Shown here: positions 40,650 through 49,513 of the stretch, piece by piece
How the letters are laid out: every line of letters begins with the position of its first letter
Position numbering within the stretch: the first letter of the stretch is position 1
Assembly (NCBI GenBank): GCA_903840265.1
Contig: CAIMFH010000180.1
Location: forward strand, 50,422-114,421
Direction: 5' to 3'
Length of the DNA: 64,000 bases
From: an uncultured Schlesneria sp.
Lineage (GTDB): Bacteria; Planctomycetota; Planctomycetia; Planctomycetales; Planctomycetaceae
The notes under the pieces: model-generated
What the model was told of the DNA's origin: nothing
Seen by the model: only the letters and a program-made list of their open reading frames with translations
Databases searched by the model: none
Program-made: the position numbers and the translations under genes

Positions 40650-40733
40650 ACCACGGAACACACGGAAGTGACGAAATGGAGACGTGAGGATGCGGGCAGA
40701 AAAATTTGCTTACTCTGTGCCTCTGTGTTTCGG
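40650..40733. repeat. Dispersed CACGGAA/CACAGAGGCACAGAG-type repeat overlapping the phosphoesterase 3' end
   Basis: The stretch has ACCACGGAACACACGGAAG at 40650-40668 and CTCTGTGCCTCTGTGTTTCGG at 40713-40733. These sequences resemble the accessory repeats widely found in intergenic DNA of planctomycetes and related bacteria. The second block is read in the minus strand as the last codons and stop (PKHRGTE) of the metallophosphoesterase, so the repeat has supplied that protein's tail. Confidence 0.5.
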
Positions 40734-41345
40734 ATTCTTCACCCCGATGTGAAAGGGTTGCAATTCGCCGGAGTCGGTGTCGTAGGTGGCGTAGTCGCCG
40801 TTGCAGAGGGCTCCGATGACGACGAAGAAGCGGTCGCCACTGAGGCGGATCGGGGTCTCGCCGTGCCAGGGGTCGATTCCTTGCGGTTGAGCCACCAACC
40901 ACTGATGGTAGTGGCCGGCGAACGTGATTCGCTGGCTGGTCGCTCCGAAGATGCGATCGAGATGTTGATGGTCTTGGGGAGGACCGGCGTGATACCAGAG
41001 ATCTTCGAGGCGTTCGGCATCCAGCCACGGTTCGATGTGGCAGAACAGGCAGTCTTCCAACTGCAGGCGGGGGTTCAAAGAGGCCATGAATCGGAGCGAT
41101 TCGGTCGAATACCGCAAGCGGGTTTGATCGTCGGGGCGAACGCACAGCCCGTAGTCGTGATTGCCCCAGACCCCGATGGCCCCCGCATTGGCGAGGAGGT
41201 GGCAGGCTTCGTCCAGGTGTTTGCCCAGTTCGAAAACATCGCCGATAACGACGACCAGGTCGACGTGCTGCTGCTGAAATGACTGCAGCGCGGACCGCAG
41301 GTTGCCGACGTGTTCATGGATGTCGGTCAGCAGGCCGAGTTTCAT
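40710..41345 (-). CDS. Metallophosphoesterase (calcineurin-like, YfcE type)
   Basis: A 211-aa protein. Metal-ligand motifs of the family are in order: LLTDIHEH, VVVIGDVFELG, GVWGNHDYGL and FAGHYHQW. This gives the dinuclear metal centre that cleaves phosphomono- or diesters. It is smaller than phosphodiesterases with extra domains and probably cytoplasmic. The last residues, KNPKHRGTE, come from a dispersed repeat. It starts 47 bp after the low-molecular-weight phosphatase gene on the same strand, so it probably belongs to the malQ-phosphatase unit. Substrate unknown. Confidence 0.88.
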   Translation of the reverse strand: MKLGLLTDIHEHVGNLRSALQSFQQQHVDLVVVIGDVFELGKHLDEACHLLANAGAIGVWGNHDYGLCVRPDDQTRLRYSTESLRFMASLNPRLQLEDCLFCHIEPWLDAERLEDLWYHAGPPQDHQHLDRIFGATSQRITFAGHYHQWLVAQPQGIDPWHGETPIRLSGDRFFVVIGALCNGDYATYDTDSGELQPFHIGVKNPKHRGTE

Positions 41346-41392
41346 CGAACCTCCCGCGCAGCTTCAATCTGCACCGCTGACCGAGCACGACT

Positions 41393-41836
41393 TCACGTCT
41401 TGGGAAGTTTCGCCAGGCGGTCGAACAATGCCGTGACAAGTTCGTGCAGTTGAGGGATTGCCACTTCCGGCACCGCACAGTCGACATCGTCGACCTTCCA
41501 GAACTCTACGCGTTCCAGCCACTCGGGAAAAGCTTGCGAGAGCAACGGCCGATGCTCGGATTCCTTGACCGCGACGACGTGATGGGCGGATTCGAGGTCG
41601 GCGAGGGTGAGAGGTCGCGGGTAACGAATGGGTTCTTGAAGCTGAATTTCCAGCTTCTGAAGTGCGTTCAGAGTGAATCGCGAGATGGGCCCGGGGTTCG
41701 CCGCTTCCAACCGCAAGCCGCACGAATCGGCGACCCAGTCCAGATTGTGTTTGACTGCGAGCGAATTAAAGACGATCTCGGCATAGCGGCTGCGGTAGTA
41801 ATTGCCTGTGCAGAGAAACAAGACGGTCTGTGGCAT
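41393..41836 (-). CDS. Low-molecular-weight phosphotyrosine-phosphatase-like protein
   Basis: A 147-aa protein starting with TVLFLCTGNYYRSR near residue 4. This is the CX5R phosphate-binding loop of low-molecular-weight phosphatases with Cys and Arg in place. DLESAHHVVAVKESEHRP is the helix before the usual general-acid loop. Aspartates lie in FWKVDDVDCAVPE. The family dephosphorylates tyrosine or arginine residues or arsenate. No signal peptide. ATG at 41836 gives the CX5R loop at the usual position; the frame extends to 41971 but lacks family sequence. It lies between malQ and the metallophosphoesterase, 47 bp from each. Confidence 0.85.
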   Translation of the reverse strand: MPQTVLFLCTGNYYRSRYAEIVFNSLAVKHNLDWVADSCGLRLEAANPGPISRFTLNALQKLEIQLQEPIRYPRPLTLADLESAHHVVAVKESEHRPLLSQAFPEWLERVEFWKVDDVDCAVPEVAIPQLHELVTALFDRLAKLPKT

Positions 41837-41883
41837 CGAACTTATCTTCGAAAAGGAACTTGATCGTGAATCAGCAGCGTGGG

Positions 41884-43419
41884 TTAACCTCGTTGGGCTG
41901 ACCGAGTGAGATCGGCCAGTCGCCGCTGTGTTTCCGGGGTGAGCATGCCGGGTGAATACTTCCAGCGCCAATTCGTCGTCGCATCACCCGACGTTCCGGG
42001 GGTGTTCATGCGGGCCGACGAATCCAGTGACAACAGATCCTGCAGCGGAGCGATCGCCAGATTCGATCCGGAGCGCCACGCGTAGTCGATGAATTCCCAC
42101 GGGAATTGATCTTCATGGCAGGGGACGTATCGTCGCAGACGTTCGAGCAGCCCGTGGTCGGGCAGCATCTTTTCGCGGAACCAGCCGAGTGAGGTGTCGT
42201 TGTCGTGCGTCCCGGTGTAGACGACGGAATTCGGTTCGAAATCTTCGGCGCGAGTCTGGTCCCACGGTTCGCCGGGCAGCATGAACTGCAGCACCTTCAT
42301 GCCCGGCAACTGAAACTGTTTCCGTAAGGCATGTACTTCTTCGGTGATCATCCCCAAGTCTTCGGCAATGATCGGAACGCTGGGACTCATTGTCGGCGAA
42401 TCGGCAGGTCGCAGGGCGTCGGCAAAGGCTTGCAGTAATTTGGCGCGTGGTCCCGGCACCCATTCTCCATTCATCGCGGTCAGTTCGCCCGCGGGAACCG
42501 ACCAGTAGGCTTCGAACCCGCGGAAATGATCGAGGCGAACTTCGTCGACCAGATCCAGCGAGGCCTTCAGGCGACGAATCCACCAGGCGTAGCCTTCGGA
42601 TTCCATGGCGTTCCAGTCATACAGCGGATTATTCCAGAGCTGACCGGTAGCCGCGAAATAGTCTGGGGGAACACCTGCGACGCGTGTCGAGTTTCCGTCA
42701 GCATCCAACTGGAACAGGTGGCGACTGGCCCAGACATCGGCACTGTCGTAGGAGACATAGATCGGGATGTCGCCGATGATGCGAATCCCCAGCTGACACG
42801 CTCGGTCTCTAATTTCCTGCCACTGGCGATAGAACAGGAATTGGAAAACGAGATGGACCATGAAGCGGGGGGCCAAGTCTCGGGGAATGAACGGCGGCTT
42901 GAGATCTCTAAATTGTGACCACTTCTGCCAAGGCTGAAGCTGATTTGATTCGCGCGCGGCCATGAACAAGGCATGGGCTTCCACCCAGTGGCGATGCTGG
43001 GCGACGAAGTGATGGAGTTGTTCTCGCCAGTGGCTATGGCCGGATTGTGAATGCAGGTTTTCGACAGCTCGTTCGAGCAGCCGCATCTTCCGTTCAGTGA
43101 CAAGGGAAAAGTCGACTCGAAGAGCCGATTCGATGTCGGGCAGGGCCGCTTCCTGCAGGTCTCCATCCGTAAGCAAGCCATCTCGGGCGAGCAATTCGGG
43201 GCTGATCAGCAGGGGATTTCCCGCGAAACTGGAGGCCGACTGGTAGGGGGATCCGCCCACGTCGGCCGGGCAGAGAGGCAAGACCTGCCAGTAGCGCTGG
43301 CCGGCTCCGGCCAGCCAATCCAAGAATTCCCAGGCTTGCGGCCCTAAATCACCAATGCCGAACCGCGTGGGAATAGAGGTCGGATGTAATAGGACACCAC
43401 TGGCTCGCTCCATCAGCAT
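41884..43419 (-). CDS. malQ: 4-alpha-glucanotransferase (GH77, amylomaltase)
   Basis: A 511-aa GH77 enzyme. It begins MLMERASGVLLHPTS with the family's conserved GVLLHPTSLP-like start and GIGDLGPQAWEFLDWL. Next come ADVGGSPYQSASSFAGNP, IIGDIPIYVSYDSADVW, DWNAMESEGYAWW, VRLDHFRGFEAYW (nucleophile Asp) and VPIIAEDLGMITEEV (acid/base Glu), then VYTGTHDNDTSLGW. All catalytic positions are present. The enzyme moves alpha-1,4-glucan segments in maltodextrin and glycogen metabolism. GGAAG is 8 bases upstream of the ATG at 43419. Two phosphatase-like genes follow on the same strand. Confidence 0.95.
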   Translation of the reverse strand: MLMERASGVLLHPTSIPTRFGIGDLGPQAWEFLDWLAGAGQRYWQVLPLCPADVGGSPYQSASSFAGNPLLISPELLARDGLLTDGDLQEAALPDIESALRVDFSLVTERKMRLLERAVENLHSQSGHSHWREQLHHFVAQHRHWVEAHALFMAARESNQLQPWQKWSQFRDLKPPFIPRDLAPRFMVHLVFQFLFYRQWQEIRDRACQLGIRIIGDIPIYVSYDSADVWASRHLFQLDADGNSTRVAGVPPDYFAATGQLWNNPLYDWNAMESEGYAWWIRRLKASLDLVDEVRLDHFRGFEAYWSVPAGELTAMNGEWVPGPRAKLLQAFADALRPADSPTMSPSVPIIAEDLGMITEEVHALRKQFQLPGMKVLQFMLPGEPWDQTRAEDFEPNSVVYTGTHDNDTSLGWFREKMLPDHGLLERLRRYVPCHEDQFPWEFIDYAWRSGSNLAIAPLQDLLSLDSSARMNTPGTSGDATTNWRWKYSPGMLTPETQRRLADLTRSAQRG

Positions 43420-43879
43420 GTCAGTCTTCCGTGGTTTGTTCGGATCGCCGGAAGCTTCCGGGTCCGTCTGGCTTCCAAAGTCAAATGCTGTCTTTACTTG
43501 CAGAGGCGAACACATCAATCAACGTTAGTTCGTCGCTGCGTTTGGCACTGCCGTGGCTGACACCCTAATGGCGATCCCCAGTCGGTGTCTAGAGATCGGG
43601 GATTGAGAAGCGGTGATGTTTTCGGGAGGTGGCACAATGGCTAGTGCCGATCCACGTGTTCGGACGCGCTATCCCGGCAATTTGACGCCCGTCCTGAATC
43701 TGAAGAAAAGACAATATTTCTTTAGAAAGCTGCGATCTACTTTTCGGCCTGTGGTGTTTAGCCCACCGCGACGCTGCGAATCGGGAATCTATTCTCTTCT
43801 CATCTCTTCCGTATTCGTGGCTTACCGCGTCTTTTTCACTTCTTTTGACATCCTATTTCAGTTCAATCCGGGAGTTATT
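43420..43879. other. Divergent gap between malQ and the DUF4253 gene
   Basis: This 460-bp stretch has no confidently coding gene. The DUF4253 frame stays open through it from 43613. An ATG at 43637 has a good GGGAGGTG site before it, but the codons up to 43880 are AT-richer at the third position and not protein-like. It probably holds the promoters of malQ and the DUF4253 gene. No clear -10/-35 pair was seen. Confidence 0.45.
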
Positions 43880-44521
43880 TTGGTCAAGGAAATCGAGCTC
43901 GTCACCATTTCAGGGCAGGACGCCATCGGAGAATTATCATTCGCCCTCAGGGAAGCCGCGGAGACCGGATATCACCCCATCCTGGTGGGCGATCCGGACG
44001 ACTATGATCAGATTCTGGAAGGGATAGAAGAGGGTCCGCCGCCGGAAGTGACCTTGGACGATTCGCTGGAATTTGATCCAAGCCAAATGTCGAATGAGGA
44101 TGATGACGACGATGAGGCTTTCGCGAACGGGGACGACGATGTCGCCGGGTATCGAGGCGTGATCACTCATCTGGACCTATCCACCGGCGAACCGAAGCCG
44201 CGCGTGCTGATCCGAAACTTTAAGGCTCCTGCGGCGTGGTACGCATTTGCAGAAATGGCTTGGGGGGGCTGGAATTCCTGCCCCTCGGCCAAAGTGCATT
44301 GCGCGGTGCATCACTATTGGGCGGAACGGTACGGAGCGACCGTGATCAGCATCACCAGTTCGGAAGTCCAGTGCCTGGTCGCCAATCCGCCGACGGATTA
44401 CGAATCTGCGCTGCGACTGGCACGCGAGCAGATCGCCTACTGCAGCGATACCGCGGAATCGGTGGGGGCGCTGGCACGCAATCTGATTAATGCCAAGTAC
44501 TGGTACTTCTGGTGGGATTAG
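43880..44521 (+). CDS. DUF4253-type protein
   Basis: A 213-aa protein from a TTG at 43880 that follows GGGAG by five bases. The first part has EIELVTISGQDAIGEL and HPILVGDPDDY. A very acidic linker (NEDDDDDEAF) separates it from the C-terminal half, where ATVISITSSEVQCLV, LAREQIAYCSDT and the final YWYFWWD match the DUF4253 pattern. The function of DUF4253 is not known. No export signal if started at 43880; an ATG at 43637 would add 81 residues with one hydrophobic segment. Convergent with pgm. Confidence 0.6.
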   Translation: MVKEIELVTISGQDAIGELSFALREAAETGYHPILVGDPDDYDQILEGIEEGPPPEVTLDDSLEFDPSQMSNEDDDDDEAFANGDDDVAGYRGVITHLDLSTGEPKPRVLIRNFKAPAAWYAFAEMAWGGWNSCPSAKVHCAVHHYWAERYGATVISITSSEVQCLVANPPTDYESALRLAREQIAYCSDTAESVGALARNLINAKYWYFWWD

Positions 44522-44530
44522 GGCATCGGC

Positions 44531-44626
44531 TCTTTTCGTAGCTAAGGTCGCCAAGACCTTGGGTGAGGCAGGCGACGTTGATCGCACAGCGACTTTACCA
44601 ATCTCTTGGCGAGATTAGCTACGGGA
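44531..44626. repeat. 95-bp palindromic dispersed repeat, copy 1
   Basis: An imperfect inverted repeat with terminal arms at 44538-44556 and 44604-44622 reading GTAGCTAA...GCCAAGA and TCTTGGCGAGATTAGCTAC. It aligns along its whole length with 49411-49508, sharing TCAAGACCTTGGG/GCCAAGACCTTGGG and TCGCACAGCGACTT inside. It lies between the convergent DUF4253 and pgm genes, 18 bp from the pgm stop. Confidence 0.7.
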
Positions 44627-44643
44627 AAAGCGAGGCTTGGAGC

Positions 44644-46290
44644 TCAACCTGAGGCGAGGGCCTTGGTCACAATGTCCCGGGCCTCTGCCACAAGGGTGTT
44701 GAGGTGCGTGTCATCTCGGAAGCTTTCGGCGTACAGCTTGTAGATCGCTTCGGTCCCGGACGGACGCGCGGCGAACCAGCCGGCATCGGTCGTGACTTTC
44801 ACTCCGCCAATCGCTTTGTGGTTACCGGGGGCTTCGCTGAGTTTCTCTCGAATCGCATCGCCCGCCAGTGTCGTGGCCGTGATGGCGGCGGGGGTCAGGA
44901 ACTTGAATCGTTCCTTTTCCGTCAGCGTGATCGGCTGGTCAATCCGCACGTAGCGGTGATCGCCGAATTGGGCGACCAGATCGCGATAATGTTCGCCGGG
45001 ATCGCGTCCCGTCTTCGCAGTGATTTCGGCGGAGAGCAGGGCGAGGATGATGCCGTCTTTATCGGTGGACCAGACCGATCCGTCTCGGCGCAGGAAGCTG
45101 GCACCGGCACTTTCCTCGCCGCCAAAGCCGAGCGATCCATCGAACAGGCCGTCGACAAACCACTTGAAACCGACGGGAACTTCGTACAGCCGTCGACCGA
45201 TCGACTTGGCGACGCAATCGATCATGTGACTACTGACGCAGGTCTTGCCGACCCCCGCCGCAGGACTCCATTGGGGCCGATTCGTGAAGAGATACTGGAT
45301 CGCCACGGCCAAAAAATGATTGGGGTTCAGCAGTCCCGACGACTTCGTCACGATACCGTGGCGATCGGTGTCGGGGTCGTTGCCGAAGGCGATGTCGAAC
45401 CGATCTTTCAACTGGACCAGACTGGCCATCGCGTACGGGCTGGAGCAATCCATGCGGATTTTGCCATCATGATCAACCGTCATGAAGCCGAACTGCGGGT
45501 CGACCTTGTCATTGACAATGGTCACGTTCAAGCCATATTGCTCGGCGATCGGTCCCCAGTAACCAACGCCCGCTCCGCCGAGCGGATCGACCCCCAGTCG
45601 CAACCCGGCCGACCGGATCGCATCCAGATCGACGACATTTTTGAGATCGTTGATGTAATCGGCGGCAAAGTTCTGGGCGTGTGTGGTCGAGGCCTGCAAT
45701 GCCTTTTCGAACGAAATTCGTTTGACGGCGGCGTTGCCTCCCTTGAGGATCTCATTGGCACGATTCTGGACCCAGCCCGTAACATCGGTATCGGCGGGGC
45801 CGCCATTCGGGGGGTTGTATTTGAATCCACCGTCTTCAGGGGGATTATGCGATGGCGTGATCACGATGCCGTCAGCCAGGTGTTCGGTCCGGCCCTTGTT
45901 GTAGCAGAGGATCGCTCGTGAAATTGTCGGCGTGGGGGTGAACCCATTTCCGGTCTGGATGCCGACTTCCACGCCGTTTGCCGCGAGTACCTCGAGCGCC
46001 GTTTTTTCTGCCGGCGCGGACAACGCGTGCGTGTCCTTGCCGAGGAACAGGGGGCCATCAATCTTCTGTTGCTGCCGATATTCGATCAGCGCCTGGGTGA
46101 TCGCGGCGATATGCTGTTCGGTGAAAGTACCGTTTGACGAGGTTCCGCGATGACCGCTGGTCCCGAAACTGACCTGCTGGGCCTTATTGGCAGGATCTGG
46201 CTTTTGATCGTGATAGGCAGCAATTAAGCGGTCGGTATCGATCAGCATCTCTTTGGGAGCCGGTTTGCCAGCCAGGGGATGAACAGCCAT
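44644..46290 (-). CDS. pgm: Phosphoglucomutase, alpha-D-glucose-specific
   Basis: A 548-aa phosphohexomutase. [11 protein letters not shown] near residue 41 marks the family. The catalytic serine lies in [13 protein letters not shown]. The metal loop is [13 protein letters not shown] and the sugar loop [10 protein letters not shown]. The C-terminal phosphate-binding loop is [10 protein letters not shown]. Length, start ([12 protein letters not shown]) and motif order match the E. coli Pgm type. It interconverts glucose-1- and glucose-6-phosphate, linking glycogen and maltodextrin use (malQ nearby) with glycolysis. Divergent from the cyclase-fold/DUF4159 gene; no operon partner. Confidence 0.95.
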   Translation of the reverse strand: MAVHPLAGKPAPKEMLIDTDRLIAAYHDQKPDPANKAQQVSFGTSGHRGTSSNGTFTEQHIAAITQALIEYRQQQKIDGPLFLGKDTHALSAPAEKTALEVLAANGVEVGIQTGNGFTPTPTISRAILCYNKGRTEHLADGIVITPSHNPPEDGGFKYNPPNGGPADTDVTGWVQNRANEILKGGNAAVKRISFEKALQASTTHAQNFAADYINDLKNVVDLDAIRSAGLRLGVDPLGGAGVGYWGPIAEQYGLNVTIVNDKVDPQFGFMTVDHDGKIRMDCSSPYAMASLVQLKDRFDIAFGNDPDTDRHGIVTKSSGLLNPNHFLAVAIQYLFTNRPQWSPAAGVGKTCVSSHMIDCVAKSIGRRLYEVPVGFKWFVDGLFDGSLGFGGEESAGASFLRRDGSVWSTDKDGIILALLSAEITAKTGRDPGEHYRDLVAQFGDHRYVRIDQPITLTEKERFKFLTPAAITATTLAGDAIREKLSEAPGNHKAIGGVKVTTDAGWFAARPSGTEAIYKLYAESFRDDTHLNTLVAEARDIVTKALASG

Positions 46291-46357
46291 GTTCGGTCCT
46301 TCGTTGCTTCTCAGTGATGATGAAGTTGATAAAAGCCGCGATCGTCACTCAATTCGA

Positions 46358-46387
46358 TTGGTCAGAACTTGTGAACTGAATTACTAT
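46358..46387 (+). promoter_or_regulatory. Candidate sigma-70 promoter upstream of the DUF4159 protein
   Basis: TTGGTC (46358-46363) and TACTAT (46382-46387) are 18 bp apart, about 50 bp before the start codon at 46437. Both hexamers are partial matches, so support is moderate. Confidence 0.4.
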
Positions 46388-46436
46388 ATCCGGGTGACAT
46401 GTGATTCAGCGAGGGACCGGGAACAGCGAGGCCACG

Positions 46437-48863
46437 ATGAGCCGCGAACAATCGACATGGCGAGCAAGATTAATCATTGGAATAACATTGATCGCCATGT
46501 CTGGCCGGACATGGGCGGCAGACCTGTCTGGCCCGGCCGTGAAAGAGGCGATCGAACGGGGCCGACGATTTCTGGTCAGCCAGCAAGCGGCCAAAGGCTA
46601 TTGGGATGTCGACAAGCCTGGATTCCGGGTGGGGATTACCAGCCTAGCGGTGATGGCACTCATTAATTCAGGCATGTCGCCTCAAGATGTCCCAATCAAG
46701 CGGGGGCTGGCATACCTGCGCGATGACGAAGAAACAGCGGTCAAACAGTACGAGACCTACCAGATTTCGCTGCAGATCATGGCGCTCGCCGCGGCCAAGG
46801 AGCCAGGGATTGATGCGCGTCGTGTTTCGCGGCTGGCAGATCTCTTGGAAAACGGGCAGATCAAGCGGGGTGAGACATCTGGCGGATGGGACTACAACCT
46901 GAGTGGTGGGTCGCTTCGAACCGACTGCAGCAATTCGCAGTTCGCGGTCCTCGGACTGCGCGAGGCGGTCGAAGCGGGGGCCGTGGTCAGCCCGGAGACT
47001 TGGAAGCGGGCTCGCGAGTATTGGGAACGAGCTCAAAACGGCGATGGGGGATGGAGCTACGACGCGGGAGCGAACAAGGGCCCCAGCTATGGCAGCATGA
47101 CGGTCGCAGGGATTTCGTCATTAGTCATTTGCGAGCAAATGCTGCGTTCGGACGCGGGCGTGGCGCCGGATGGAACGCCACCCTGCTGCCAGGGGACTGA
47201 GCCCAACGAACCGTTGGCTCGTGGGATCCGCTGGCTGAGCCAGAGTTTTGCGGTCGGACATAACCCCGGCGCGCGAAACGGCTGGCTGATGTACTACATC
47301 TATGGTGTGGAACGCGCCGGACGCCTGAGCGGTTTGCGATTTTTTGGCGAGCATGACTGGTATCGTGCGGGGGCGGCGTATCTTCTGGCCCTGCAGAATG
47401 GTGTGACGGGCCACTGGGTCGGTGCGGGCGATATTGAGTCGCATCCGGTTGTCGGGACCAGTATGGCGCTGCTGTTCCTGTCCAAAGGATTGGCACCGGT
47501 TCTGATCAACAAGCTGAAATACGGCCCACGTGATCCGCAACGCAAGAACGAAGTTCTAGGGAACGACTGGAATCGCCATCGCCGCGATGTTCGCAACCTG
47601 GTGGACCTGGTCAGTGGAGCCCCGAAGTGGCCCAAGCTGTTGACGAGTCAGGATCTGGATCTGGCGCGTGCCGCCGACAGTGTCAATGGCGTCGAAGTGA
47701 TGCTGCAAGCACCCGTGCTGTATATCACGGGCGAGGAGGCTCCTGTTCTGCGGCCCGAAGAAGTGAAGCTGATGAAAGAGTACCTGCAGGAAGGGGGATT
47801 TATCTTTGCGTCTCCTACCTGCACATCAACCAAGTTCGAAGCGGGCTTTCGCGCACTGATGCAGCAGGTCATGCCGCCGGGTGAGGGAGAGTTGAAACGG
47901 CTGACTCAAGACCACCCCGTCTTCCGCAGCGAACATCCCTTGCAGGCCGAATCAACCCCTTTGTTCGGCGTTGATTACGGTTGCCGAACTTCGGTGATCT
48001 ATTCCCCTGAAGATCTGGGCTGCCTATGGGACTACTGGTCACGCGCTGAACCACCAGGTCGCAACGTGAACCTGAAAGTGCGGATCATCCGTTCCACACA
48101 GATCGGCGTGAACGTACTGGCTTATGCCACGGGACGTGAACCGCCAGCCAAGACAGACACACCTCAGAAAACCGCGGAGAACACGGAACTCGACAATGTC
48201 GAGCGAGGCTTGTTGCAGATCGCTCAAATTCGCCATGACGGGGGCTGGAATTCGGCACCGCGGGCTCTGCGTCGGCTGTTGCAGTCGCTGAATGACACGG
48301 TGGCGTTATCGGCTTCCACAAAAGCGATCGATCTGGAGATGTCTGACCCCAATATCTTCCAGTATCCGGTGCTGTACATGCATGGCCGAAACGCCTTCAC
48401 TGTCAAAGAGGCCGATCGCGAACAGATTCGCCAGTACCTTGAGCGGGGTGGAGTCTTCGTCGTCGATTCCTGCTGCGGGGCCAAGCCGTTTGATAAGAGC
48501 TTCCGAGAATTCGTCAACTCACTGTATCGCGACAAGAAACTCCAGAAGGTTGCAGCTGACCACGAACTGTTTACTGAGAAATTCGGACGCGACATCCGAC
48601 GACTGAAGCGTCGCGTGAGCGAAGGGGGCGATTCGGGCTTCGTCGTCCGTGAAGCAGAGCCTTTCATCGAAGCCTTGGAAATTGATGGACGTCTGGCGGT
48701 GATCTACAGCAAGTACGACATCAGCTGTGCGTTAGAACGGCAATCCGCAGGCAATTGCGAGGGATATCTACCCGAAGATGCGGTCAAACTGGCGACCAAT
48801 ATCATTCAGTATGCCCTGCTGGAGGAATTGCGGCTGGCTCCCGCGGCGGTGGCAAAGCCCTAA
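46437..48863 (+). CDS. Exported terpenoid-cyclase-fold protein with two DUF4159 domains
   Basis: An 808-aa protein with a signal peptide (IIGITLIAMSGRTWAAD). Residues about 30-350 form an alpha/alpha barrel of the prenyltransferase/squalene-hopene type, with GYWDVDKPGFRVG, NGDGGWSYDAG and QNGVTGHWVG strand-free turns. No cyclase DxDD motif was found, so it is probably a non-catalytic scaffold. Two DUF4159 domains follow. The first starts near APVLYITGEEA with EYLQEGGFIFASPTC; the second repeats this as YPVLYMHGRNAF and YLERGGVFVVDSCCG. DUF4159 function is unknown. GCGAGG lies 6 bases before the ATG at 46437; an upstream GTG (46401) would break the signal peptide. Confidence 0.82.
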   Translation: MSREQSTWRARLIIGITLIAMSGRTWAADLSGPAVKEAIERGRRFLVSQQAAKGYWDVDKPGFRVGITSLAVMALINSGMSPQDVPIKRGLAYLRDDEETAVKQYETYQISLQIMALAAAKEPGIDARRVSRLADLLENGQIKRGETSGGWDYNLSGGSLRTDCSNSQFAVLGLREAVEAGAVVSPETWKRAREYWERAQNGDGGWSYDAGANKGPSYGSMTVAGISSLVICEQMLRSDAGVAPDGTPPCCQGTEPNEPLARGIRWLSQSFAVGHNPGARNGWLMYYIYGVERAGRLSGLRFFGEHDWYRAGAAYLLALQNGVTGHWVGAGDIESHPVVGTSMALLFLSKGLAPVLINKLKYGPRDPQRKNEVLGNDWNRHRRDVRNLVDLVSGAPKWPKLLTSQDLDLARAADSVNGVEVMLQAPVLYITGEEAPVLRPEEVKLMKEYLQEGGFIFASPTCTSTKFEAGFRALMQQVMPPGEGELKRLTQDHPVFRSEHPLQAESTPLFGVDYGCRTSVIYSPEDLGCLWDYWSRAEPPGRNVNLKVRIIRSTQIGVNVLAYATGREPPAKTDTPQKTAENTELDNVERGLLQIAQIRHDGGWNSAPRALRRLLQSLNDTVALSASTKAIDLEMSDPNIFQYPVLYMHGRNAFTVKEADREQIRQYLERGGVFVVDSCCGAKPFDKSFREFVNSLYRDKKLQKVAADHELFTEKFGRDIRRLKRRVSEGGDSGFVVREAEPFIEALEIDGRLAVIYSKYDISCALERQSAGNCEGYLPEDAVKLATNIIQYALLEELRLAPAAVAKP

Positions 48864-49168
48864 CTTGGATTATTCGCGGCCTGAAAACGGCTTTTCCAGT
48901 CGGCTGCCATCATTCCCGCGTTCTGGCATGGCACCAGAGTCAGCGGGTTACCACGGATTTGGTCGCGATCCCTGAAAATGCGCGGGCGAATCTCGTACTT
49001 TCGAGCGATTATTTACCAAAAGCGGTCAAAACTGACCGGCCAGTCGGAATAAGCCCCACAATTCTGTCAATTCCGATATTGGCAAATATCTGGCACTTTC
49101 GTACAAGTCCGACGCCATTTTAGTCGAAGAGAACTTAAAAGCCGGCAAGCTCGTACCTCGAGACAACC
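48864..49168. other. Intergenic gap before the zinc-ribbon gene
   Basis: This 305-bp gap shows no coding frame. A small inverted repeat GGTCA..TGACC lies at 49024-49037. The last 60 bases are AT-richer and probably hold the promoter of the zinc-ribbon gene, but no clear -10/-35 was found. Confidence 0.4.
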
Positions 49169-49354
49169 ATGAAATGTCCCCGCTGCAAATGCAATGATGT
49201 GTATGCGAGCCGCAGCGGTGGCGAAAATCAGGGCTTGATTTCGCTGCTCACCACATCCGTGCGTTGTCACCGCTGTTGTTACTTGTTTGCCGTCCCGAAA
49301 TGGACATCGGTGCCGACGAAGCAAACGGACGGTGAAGACCGCCGCGCCGCTTAA
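49169..49354 (+). CDS. Small zinc-ribbon protein, 61 aa
   Basis: CPRCKC at residues 3-8 and CHRCC near 33-37 give two CxxC pairs, typical of a zinc ribbon. LISLLTTSVRCHRCCYLF joins a short hydrophobic segment to the second pair. No family is recognised. Such small ribbons often bind nucleic acid or other proteins. No clear Shine-Dalgarno sequence is visible and length is short, so the call rests mainly on the cysteine spacing. Confidence 0.55.
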   Translation: MKCPRCKCNDVYASRSGGENQGLISLLTTSVRCHRCCYLFAVPKWTSVPTKQTDGEDRRAA

Positions 49355-49410
49355 ACAGCCCGCACTTGAGATCGGCTGCGGGAACACGTGTGACCCGTTG
49401 GTTGTCGACT

Positions 49411-49508
49411 CTTCTCGTCGCCAAATTCGTCAAGACCTTGGGCGAACGTCATACGAGGTTGCTCGCACAGCGACTTCGACCCAATTTCTTGGCGAGATTG
49501 GCTACGGA
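49411..49508. repeat. 95-bp palindromic dispersed repeat, copy 2
   Basis: The counterpart of 44531-44626. Arms at 49416-49435 and 49487-49506 pair at about 17 of 20 positions. The core CTCGCACAGCGACTT is shared. It ends 6 bp before the stop of the next minus-strand gene, so both copies abut gene ends. Confidence 0.7.
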
Positions 49509-49513
49509 AATCA

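Noticed and set aside
39954..40661. A 235-aa minus-strand open frame
   Set aside because: Competes with the PEBP protein in another frame; residues are Pro/Arg/Ser-rich and not protein-like.
44704..45921. A 405-aa plus-strand open frame
   Set aside because: It is antisense to pgm, which has full motifs. No homology pattern.
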